DNA from: Toxorhynchites rutilus septentrionalis | Lineage: Eukaryota; Arthropoda; Insecta; Diptera; Culicidae | DNA length: 64,000 nucleotides | Direction: 5' to 3' | Assembly (NCBI RefSeq): GCF_029784135.1 | Contig: NC_073746.1 | Location: forward strand, 222,469,882 to 222,533,881 | In this document: piece by piece, positions 57,030 to 64,000 of the stretch | Numbering within the stretch: the stretch's first letter is position 1 | Layout: every line of letters starts with the position of its first letter | Translations under genes and position numbers: made by a program | The notes under the pieces: generated by a model | Database searches by the model: none | The model's input: the letters and a program-made list of their open reading frames with translations, nothing else | What the model was told of the DNA's origin: nothing

Positions 57030-58266
57030 TTACGGCAAAATCTCCATATGTTCCCGTGTTTCATCGTCTTCTGGATCATCAGAAGAGACGTTGAAGTCCA
57101 TGCTGAAATCTCTGACTGATTGAGAGTTTTCTGCCTCTTCGTCAGAGATTTGTATGGCCTGGTCGGCTGTAGAAGATGTGCAATTCTTGTACTTTTTGGG
57201 GGCGGGTTTGTTGAACGATGAATTGTTTTGTGTGGTACCATTATTGCAAGAAGCGAGCTCTGGAGGTCTTTCCGCATTGGAATTTTCGTCGGTCTGACGT
57301 CCTTCCTTGCCACGCTTCTGCGAGTTTGATCGTTGAGAAGATCGGGATCGTGATCTGCGGTTAGATGTTATCAGGTTACTAGTGATGTTGCTGGTCGAGG
57401 TTTTTTCAATTGAAACAAATTCCTTTTTGGATTCTTTCGTCGTTGGTGTACTCTGTTTTTTCGAGGCAGTTATGATTTTAGGGGTTGAAGTATGTGTATT
57501 GGTGGCGTTTAGGACGGCCTCCAACTCAGCAATCCGCGCATCCTTCTCGGCTATTTGTTTGAATTTTGCTTTCATTGCCGTTATGAGGGCATCCATTTTC
57601 TTATCGCGTTTCGTAGCTTCCTGTTGGAGGAGTTTAATTTGTTGGTCCTTCTTCATAGTTTCGGAAAGTAATCGTTCAAATTTAGTGTTGAGTTCTGCAA
57701 AGCGAGCATCGTTGCTTTCAGTGACTACGGCAGCAGTGGTCTTAGTTCGGTGGGACGAGTCGTACATTCTTCTAGCGGCTGGGTAGCCATTACCCTGGTC
57801 TACCATGAGGTGCTGAATTTCGAACTCTTTCATGTAAACTGGACATTTCCTGCTACTTACCTCGTGTGAGTTGCTTGAGCAGTGTTTACAGTAGGGATTA
57901 GCTTTGCATGGGGTCTCTGGAGTAATTGGGTGATTACCACAGCATATGCCACATACTGGGATTTCGGTAGGACAACGCTTCCGAGGGTGACCGTAATCAT
58001 AGCAACCGTAGCACAACATTGGTGTTGGATAGTATGGCCGGGTTCGAACTCTGATCCAACCAAAATTGATGGTTTGCGGTACCACGGTTCCACTAATAGT
58101 CAGTGGGTGTAGGTACTACCATATCGCTGTCTTTTTTGGTGATTCTTCGGACGTCTTTAACTCTTTGATCTTGTAGCTCTTTTTTTATCTCTTCCGTATT
58201 ATAGCTAGTGGTTTCCGGGCAGTTGACGACACATCTACATTGGTTCAGTGTGGGGTCGTCGTTTAT
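57030..58266 (-). pseudogene. LINE ORF1, C-terminal part with CCHC knuckles
   Basis: After the insertion it reads NDDPTLNQCRCVVNCPET and VKDVRRITKKDSDMVVPT, then a 1-base frameshift near 58,100. It then continues as FGWIRVRTRPYYPTPM and three Cys/His knuckles: CYGCYDYGHPRKRC, CGICCGNHP, CKHCSSNSHEVSSRKC. A coiled-coil-prone region and a Ser/Arg-rich tail follow. It is an RNA-binding nucleocapsid-like protein in live elements. Confidence 0.8.
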
Positions 58267-58784
58267 TGACGTAGGACTACGTCAAACCGGAAGATATAGG
58301 GGTGAAATGGAAATCTAAGCACTGAACAAGTAGGAAAAAATGCAAGATTTGGAACGCTTATAACTCGAGCATTTCTCAATAGATCGCAAAGGTTTTTGCA
58401 TCAATTGATAGGAAATATATCTACGCATCTATCATAACGAATAACATTTCGTTTTTCTTGAGATAAATAATTGAATAATTGTGAAATATCAACCATTGTC
58501 AAAATGCACTATGTGCCCATTTTTGATTGGTCCATTTTGTGCTCCTCAAATCGTACCGACCAAAACGGGCAACCAGAGCAGCAGCGAAATATAATGAAGC
58601 ACGATTGGAAAGGAAAAAGAAAAAAATGAACGAAACATTGGTCGCAGTCTCACACATGCGTAATTCTCGAGCCAGCCAGTCAGCTTAAAAATCCCCGCTC
58701 CGCTGCCGTAACGATCATTCTCATTCAAACCGTACACCACATCGGTTCTCATCACAACACATCAACAAACCAACCCAAGCAGCC

Positions 58785-59100
58785 ATGTCTGGACATGGTA
58801 AAGAAGGAAAAGTGAAGGGAAAGGCAAAATCCCGCTCGAACCGTGTTGATCTGGAGTTCCCCGCAAGGGTAGCTAGGCCGAGCGCGTTAGTACCAGTGCA
58901 CCAGTCCACCTAGCCGTCGTTATATAGTTTCGGCCGCCGAAGTGATCGAGTTAGCTGGCAAAGCTGCTCGCGACGATAAGAAAACCCGCATTCGGAACAG
59001 AACACATTCGGTTCGGTGGACATCAAGACAACAGGCAGTTGCAGCGAGTAGCGAGTACCAAACGCAATCGAAAAACGACAGCAGGTAGCAGAAGAAAAAA
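58785..59100 (+). pseudogene. Histone H2A pseudogene 1
   Basis: The ATG at 58785 opens MSGHGKEGKVKGKAKSRSNR, an almost perfect H2A start, then LEFP. A deletion follows, with traces of AERVGAGAPVYL and of AAEVIELAGKAARDDKKTRI in other frames (58930-58985). The leader upstream contains ATTCAAACCGTACACC, similar to the second copy. It is broken by deletions and frameshifts. Confidence 0.85.
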
Positions 59101-59227
59101 GTTTGTTCTTTATACAAACTGCTTTGTTGGCAAATCCAGAACAAGGCGTCATCAAGGGCGTTCGAAATGGTTTTTTTCAAAACCACGAGTACTAAGTTTT
59201 CTAAATTGGAACCATTCCATAAAACAA

Positions 59228-59243
59228 GGCGCTTTTCAGGGCC
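59228..59243 (+). terminator. Histone-type 3' stem-loop (H2A relic 1)
   Basis: GGCGCTTTTCAGGGCC differs from the consensus at one stem position. A purine-rich AAAAAAGAG follows, like the histone downstream element. Confidence 0.7.
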
Positions 59244-59705
59244 ATTAAACCTTCCAAAAAAGAGTTTAGGAAATACAGTTCAATGCTTTCTAAAACATTA
59301 TGCAAAATAATAATAAAACACAAATTGATTTTTTCATCATTTGTTTGCCAGGATCTGATGAGTATGTGAATTTGGCAGTTGTTCTGAGCTTATTGATAGT
59401 TGGGGACTTTCCTGATTATTCAATTTTCACCCATTCTTAAATTGTTTCCAGATTGAAAGTACAGTAATTTACAATTAGTTCGACATTTAGCTAATTGGAC
59501 GGACATGTTGTAACTAAACGTTGGGTTACAATGCAAAATTTGGTGGGAAGGCCAACCGTCTGTTTGGACCTCAGCAACATTGTAAATACATTTTGTAAAA
59601 TATTTGTTTGTGCTGTCTTGTCATTTGAGAAATTTACAGTTCATGTCCACATCTTGTGTTTGACTTAATGTTATTTCTCATATGACAATAAAAAAAAGTA
59701 GTATT

Positions 59706-59793
59706 GGGAGTCTGTGATTAACTGTCGTAGAAAAGATGACGTATGAGTCCAATTATTGCAATAAACCAAATAAACAGTTAATCGCAGACCCCC
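59706..59793. repeat. Hairpin of about 88 bp
   Basis: GGGAGTCTGTGATTAACTGT and ACAGTTAATCGCAGACCCCC are near-perfect inverse copies about 48 bp apart; a MITE-like structure. Confidence 0.7.
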
Positions 59794-59869
59794 AGGTTGG
59801 TGTTTCACAATAGATTATTTTTTTGTTAGTTAGTTTTATTGTATTTATTTATTTAGTAGTAGGGAAGAA

Positions 59870-60050
59870 AGATATTTATTTATTTATTTACTTATTTATT
59901 TAGTTATCTATTTATTTATTTATTTATTTATTTATTCATCTATTTATTCAATTATTTATTTATTTACTTATTTATTTATTTATACATTCAAAGTTTATTT
60001 ACAATAGCGTGTTTGATTTATTCAGTTCATTGTTTATTTATTTATTTATA
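59870..60050. repeat. Degenerate TTTA microsatellite
   Basis: About 180 bp of TTTA/TTAT tetranucleotide repeats with interruptions. Confidence 0.9.
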
Positions 60051-61370
60051 TGCGGAAAGCAAGTGCTAGGTTTAATTGTCCAGGTATAGCATGCTACCTT
60101 GAATGTTTAGAAGATAGTCGTGACACCAACCGAAACCAATATATTTAAGTAGTGTGTGTTTGTCGGAGTAACCATCGTGGGCCTCGTCATCGCAGCGGAA
60201 GAGGGACAGGGCGCCTGCATTGGAAACAGGACCTAATGGAAAATTACCAGGGTACCTGAATAGGGTCAAGAGCTTCGATTGTTTAAAGGAATAAAAAAAA
60301 GAGGAGAAAAAAGAAGACAGAAAGGATTGAGATGAGTCAAATCGATAAGAATGGGGAAGTCTTCGCGAAGATCTGGGAGTGCACGGTCGCAAGTGATATC
60401 ACTGCGAATTATTTTAAAAAGTAAAATCCCGCAACCTAAAAGGGATAATTATCCGTGCATGTGAGCTAGCGACGCAAATTTGCTAGGCTCTTGAGAAGTG
60501 TTTTCGGAACCGGAAAAGAGTGGATTTTCCCGAGTTATTCGGTGCGAACCAATCCTCAGCCGATTCGACCCTCTGATCGATCAGTGTCGCCGGCCACAGC
60601 GATATACGGCCGTGCCACGTGAGAAGTTTGTTCCCGTCGTGTGATTGTTATCCTGTCCAGCCGTCTCGTTCCCGCCATCGCCTGTTCCAGCCCTCGAAGG
60701 TAACCCGAAAGTGCACCAACGCAGCGATCGGCCGCAACGTAACCGGTGAGCTCGAGCCATAAAACCAAAAATTTATAATAAAAAAATACATGTACAGAGA
60801 AAGAGATTTATTTATTAAGTGTTCATTGTGTGGCCATCCAAACTGCGGTTTTCTTCGTTTTTCTGTTAGATTTTGTAGTGTAAATCTTGTTTTCCGCCAT
60901 CCGATAAAAGTGACTCTGTAACGTGCTTTTCCACCAAATAGTCCGTCATTTTGTGTCCACCATTGTTATGTGTCCAAGTTCCCCCAGAGATTCCGCAGCA
61001 AACGACCCAAGCTGCGTCGAAAGAACCAGCTAAATCAAGTAGAAAACTATCAATGTAATGCGACTTATTTAGTTGGACATTTTTGTAAACATAGAGATCC
61101 AAATTATGACCCCACATTGAAAGTAGACACTGTACCACTGTCATCGCAAATGTTCAATTACAGGTTAAAATCGCCTCCAATGCGACACTGAGTGGCGCGT
61201 CGGTACGTCGCATTGAATGTAATTTATAGTACAACATAACACAAAGCTGGATGGGAAGAAATTTTCCAACTGTGAAAGCTGTGGCGAGTGGCAACAAATC
61301 GCTAAACAGGAAGGTTTAACCGAACAAGATGGGGATATCGAGTGATAACAAAGCAATAAACTCTTTAGAT
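60051..61370. other. Unassigned part of the inserted element
   Basis: No intact genes. 61,240-61,350 (GAAGAAATTTTCCAACTGTG to ATATCGAGTGATAACA) is directly repeated at about 61,995-62,095. The GC-richer stretch 60,480-60,760 is not recognised. Confidence 0.35.
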
Positions 61371-61385
61371 TGAAGATAATTTTGT

Positions 61386-61401
61386 GATCCTGAAAAGGAC
61401 C
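61386..61401 (-). terminator. Histone-type 3' stem-loop on the - strand
   Basis: On the - strand GGTCCTTTTCAGGATC forms a full 6-bp stem with one G:U pair, followed by AAAGAG, like a histone downstream element. The preceding - strand sequence (61,400-61,470) is not a recognisable histone end. Confidence 0.65.
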
Positions 61402-61561
61402 CTTTTTAGCCTGCATGTGAATCCAACGAGCGAACAAATCGTAATGAATGTATTTTTTTGCCATCGCTCCCTTTTAACGCTCATTCGTTCGTCTCGTTGG
61501 ACTCGCCCCTCTGGCTGAGTCTGCCGATTTGTCTCTACGCTGTGAGTGTGTACCGCTAGAG

Positions 61562-61567
61562 TATAAA
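61562..61567 (+). promoter_or_regulatory. TATA box of H2A relic 2
   Basis: TATAAA in a GC-rich context followed by a leader resembling that of H2A relic 1 (TTTCAAACCGTAAACC) and then the H2A relic. Confidence 0.5.
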
Positions 61568-61639
61568 ACACGCGGACCCCAAAAACAATATCTTATTTTC
61601 TTTCAAACCGTAAACCCGTGTGGTTGTACGGCATCGGCA

Positions 61640-61925
61640 TCGTGGGCGTAACAAAGGAGGACAAGTTAAGGGAAAGGCAAAGTCTCACTCGAACCGTGCA
61701 GGTCTCCAGTTCCCTGTTGATCGCATTCACTGATTGCTCCGCAAGGGTAACTAGGCCGAACGGATTGGTGCCGGAGCACCAGTATACCTAACAGCGATTA
61801 TAGAGTTTCGGCCGTCGGAGTGCTCGAGTTGGCTTGCAAAGCTGCTCACGACAATTAGAAAATCCGCATCAAGAACAGAGCAGGTTCGGTTCGGCGCTCA
61901 TCAAGGCAACAATTAGTTTCAGTGA
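61640..61925 (+). pseudogene. Histone H2A pseudogene 2
   Basis: Reads [24 protein letters not shown], then RKGN and AERIGAGAPVY-like codons, and traces of AAVIEF...LELACKAAHDN. The initiation codon is lost and stops and deletions are scattered. It is a direct-repeat relative of relic 1. Confidence 0.82.
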
Positions 61926-62108
61926 GTGGCAAAGTGTTTCTCCGGCACGTCGCATTAAATGTAATTTACTGAACAACATGTCACAAGCTGGATGGGAAGA
62001 AATTTTCCAACTGTGAAAGCTGTGGCGAGTGGCAAACGCAATAGCTAAACAGGAAGGTTTAACCGAACAAGATGGGAATATCGAGTGATAACAAAAACAC
62101 AACACCAA

Positions 62109-62124
62109 AGGTTCTTTTCAGAAC
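62109..62124 (+). terminator. Histone-type 3' stem-loop (H2A relic 2)
   Basis: GGTTCTTTTCAGAACC has a perfect 6-bp stem and TTTC loop, and AAAGAG follows at 62139-62144. Confidence 0.8.
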
Positions 62125-62261
62125 CATCAACATATTCATAAAGAGTAAACAGTAAACTAATCCATTTTTCAGGTAGATAGGTAGGTATTCACATAGGAGA
62201 AGAAAATAAAACAATATATTTAAAATATATATTTAACAAAAGCTGTCCCCTTTGTATAGTC

Positions 62262-62651
62262 CTACGTCACTCCGGTTATGTCCCCGACATTACCCACCCG
62301 TCTTTTTTTTATTTCCGTTCCATCAATAAGTTTGGTCATTGTTTTGATGGTATCGATAAGCTTTTGATTCCGCATTTTTATGATGTAGGAAGCCCCTCTA
62401 TTTTCGGGCCTCGCGTCAACAATTTTGGTGCGCAAGAATGTCTCTACTGATTTGCGTATCTCGAAATGTCTTTTAGGGAGTGCTTTTGACACACTCTCCA
62501 GTCGCAGTATTTGCATTTCACCGTAATCGCAATTGGAATCACCATATTCGGGAAAGGTACGTCCCGTATATGACCCTTCAAATTTGTTTGTTGGGCCGGG
62601 ATCCCCAGGATCCTCATGAGGATTGAGGGGGGGAAAACCCCCCGTTGCCAT
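62262..62651 (-). pseudogene. LINE ORF1, N-terminal part
   Basis: The ATG at 62651 opens MATGGFPPLNPHEDPG, with ILRLESVSKALPKRHFEIRK and MRNQKLIDTIKTMTKLIDGT typical of I/LOA ORF1 N-termini. It ends in VGDITGV, where the inserted element begins; the last codons and stop at 62262 belong to the insertion. Confidence 0.75.
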
Positions 62652-62700
62652 GTTGCACGGCTACCGTTGGGTTTTGTTTGTCTGCCGAAACTCGATATAA

Positions 62701-63550
62701 AAGAGTAAAATACCCGCGAAAAAATGTCCGATTATAATTCGAAAGACTTCACTTTTTATTCTCTTAATTCTTTCGCAGTTCTAAATTCAAATTTATATCA
62801 GCTAGTTGAACTGATGAAAACGCACCTTAAAGGTGCGTGTCAACTGAACTGGCAACACGGGTTTGGATCAGATGTATGAATAGTAAATATAAACAAGAGT
62901 TATGGCGTATGTTCACTGTGTTTTCTTTCACCCACCGACAATATATTCGGGATAAAATCACTATCCCACGCGTGACAACAGTTTATTTACCGGTTAGGAG
63001 ATGTAGTTCCAATCCGGTAATACCTTCCCGGTAAGTTTTTAACGAAATAACACGGAAGCACCTGATATTAACCGGAGTAAATCGCACCGATAGAGAACGC
63101 GTATTGTCGCAACGAATGCATCCAAGACGAGTGCGCAAGCAATTGTCATGTATGTATATCACCTCCACTTTTGCCTGTAGGCGCATCACCCAAAATATGG
63201 GATATGTGATGCTGTATATACGCTAGTTATGTGATTTAATGTTTGCTGTGTAGATGATGAGTCGCGGGTAGACAATCTGAAAAGATAAATAAATACCTTT
63301 TTTAAAAATCAGATAATAAATGAAGCTCCAAACGCGCCCGCTTCTGCCGGTGTGTGGAATGATGAAAGCAACTGCGAAATTTATTATATAATATTTGATT
63401 GGCGGTAGAATCACAAGGGGAGAGGTTTACGATTCAATGTCTAGCTTGTATTCAAATTATATTCCGCTGTTTCTCTGGTTGCTCCATTTGGTCCGAACCT
63501 TGGTCATGCGGAGTCAATGAAGTATTTTTTCAAGATTATCTTGGAACTTT
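62701..63550. other. Unassigned DNA
   Basis: LINE 5' flank, then AT-rich DNA. A small perfect hairpin ACGCACCTT/AAGGTGCGT lies at about 62,820-62,838. No gene recognised. Confidence 0.3.
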
Positions 63551-63554
63551 TGCA

Positions 63555-63832
63555 GGACCATTTTAATAGCAATACGTTGTTCCAGTTCAACCGAAAAGTC
63601 GTACAAGAGGACTACGTCCATCACCAGCACGTTGCTCAGATTGTTTTGCCGCTATATTCAAAACCACGCGGATTTCATTCGGGAAGATCCTAATCCATGG
63701 AGTGACGACAACATCGCAGAATCTGAGTGTGAAATTCCGAAATTTTTTAAAAGCATTGCGAAACCCTACCCACCGGTCCGGGGAAAAGTAAAAACACCAA
63801 AATGTTGTGCCAAATATCAAAGGTAGTTTTTC
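63555..63832 (+). CDS. Possible exon of an unknown gene
   Basis: An acceptor-like TTTTGCAG precedes an open frame that includes STEKSYKR, LRLFCRYIQNHADFIREDPN, CEIPKFFKSIAKPYPPV and TPKCCAKYQ, ending at a donor-like AAG/GTAGTT. The composition looks like a conserved protein but I do not recognise the family. Another coding-like stretch (GWKSKFIQLSKQFEVPYRL) appears at about 63,890-63,985 but its phase does not join simply and it ends in a stop. It may be a pseudogene. Confidence 0.25.
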
Positions 63833-64000
63833 TTTTTGTATGATACAATCCTGATTGATACATTAAGAATATTCTTTAAGAATGTGGCGGCAGAAAGCTC
63901 GGTTGGAAGTCGAAATTCATTCAGCTGAGCAAGCAGTTCGAAGTTCCATACCGCCTCACTAAAGTGTTCAATGAAGACCAAATTCAGATGGCACGATAGA

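Larger units (their letters stand above)
58267..62269. mobile_element. TGACGTAGGACTA-family element with histone relics, inserted in LINE ORF1
   Basis: The ends TGACGTAGGACTA (58267-58279) and TAGTCCTACGTCA (62257-62269) are exact inverse copies. The left end continues as the near-palindrome ...GACTACGTC. LINE ORF1 resumes on both sides, defining the borders. Inside: two H2A relics, three histone-type stem-loops, a TATA box, a 59.7-kb hairpin, a TTTA repeat and unassigned DNA. No transposase seen. Confidence 0.75.
52626..62700 (-). mobile_element. I/LOA-type LINE with RNase H, split by a 4.0-kb insertion
   Basis: ORF1 (62651-62270, 58266-57030), ORF2 with endonuclease and reverse transcriptase (56965-53603) and RNase H (53606-52702) on the - strand. 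The RNase H domain after RT places it in the I/LOA/Loner group. ORF1 is continuous on the two sides of the insertion at 58267-62269. Several frameshifts show it is dead. Confidence 0.85.

Noticed and set aside
56433..57119. A 228-codon + strand frame with internal repeats
   Set aside because: It is the antisense of the repeated N-terminal part of LINE ORF2.

Overview
The window looks like a mosquito genome (Aedes-type culicine). It is AT-rich and intron-containing, and it is packed with nested transposable elements and tRNA-derived SINEs of the kinds that dominate those genomes. Only one clearly functional host gene is visible: a glypican of the GPC4/6 (Dally-like, dlp) class on the + strand. 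Its seven exons at 4,906-26,565 splice in consistent phases. The signal-peptide exon lies upstream of the window or was not recognised. A weak two-exon candidate for a small Cys-rich membrane protein sits inside its first visible intron (about 18,694-19,130), and a possible exon of an unknown gene lies at the right edge.

Layout. 0-4.9 kb: relics of a SINE, a mariner and a second IS630/Tc1-type transposase, plus a TTAA-flanked MITE. 4.9-26.6 kb: dlp. Its introns hold a SINE with target duplications, a decayed non-LTR retrotransposon (6.0-11.0 kb, - strand), a histone H3 pseudogene, a Tc1-like relic, small hairpin MITEs, a SINE nested in a MITE, and a Helitron-like minisatellite element between inverted repeats. 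26.6-30.9 kb: dlp 3' region, a perfect 71-bp-arm foldback, another SINE and a short tandem repeat. 30.9-40.4 kb: a 5'-truncated BEL/Pao retrotransposon split by a 3.8-kb repeat-rich element. 40.7-51.2 kb: a complete but inactivated gypsy/errantivirus element (- strand) with both LTRs, TATATA target duplication, gag, pol and env; a hAT element interrupts pol and a second copy of the repeat-rich element interrupts one LTR. 51.2-52.5 kb: a Helitron-like element. 52.6-62.7 kb: an I/LOA-type LINE (- strand, with RNase H) whose ORF1 is split by a 4.0-kb element carrying histone H2A relics. 62.7-64 kb: mostly unassigned.

The least expected signal is a family of insertions sharing the terminal motif TGACGTAGGACTA / TAGTCCTACGTCA. 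Two (58,267-62,269 and the segment ending at 14,711) contain or adjoin histone gene relics that still carry histone 3' stem-loops. Two others (in BEL and in the gypsy LTR) contain 198-bp tandem units and TATA-containing segments. Three insertions interrupt otherwise alignable retroelement sequence, so their boundaries are defined by the host element. No transposase for this family is visible here; whether it is already catalogued could not be checked.

The retroelements do not work together as a system. They record successive insertions: the Helitron-like element was hit by gypsy, and gypsy was then hit by hAT and by the TGACGTAGGACTA element.
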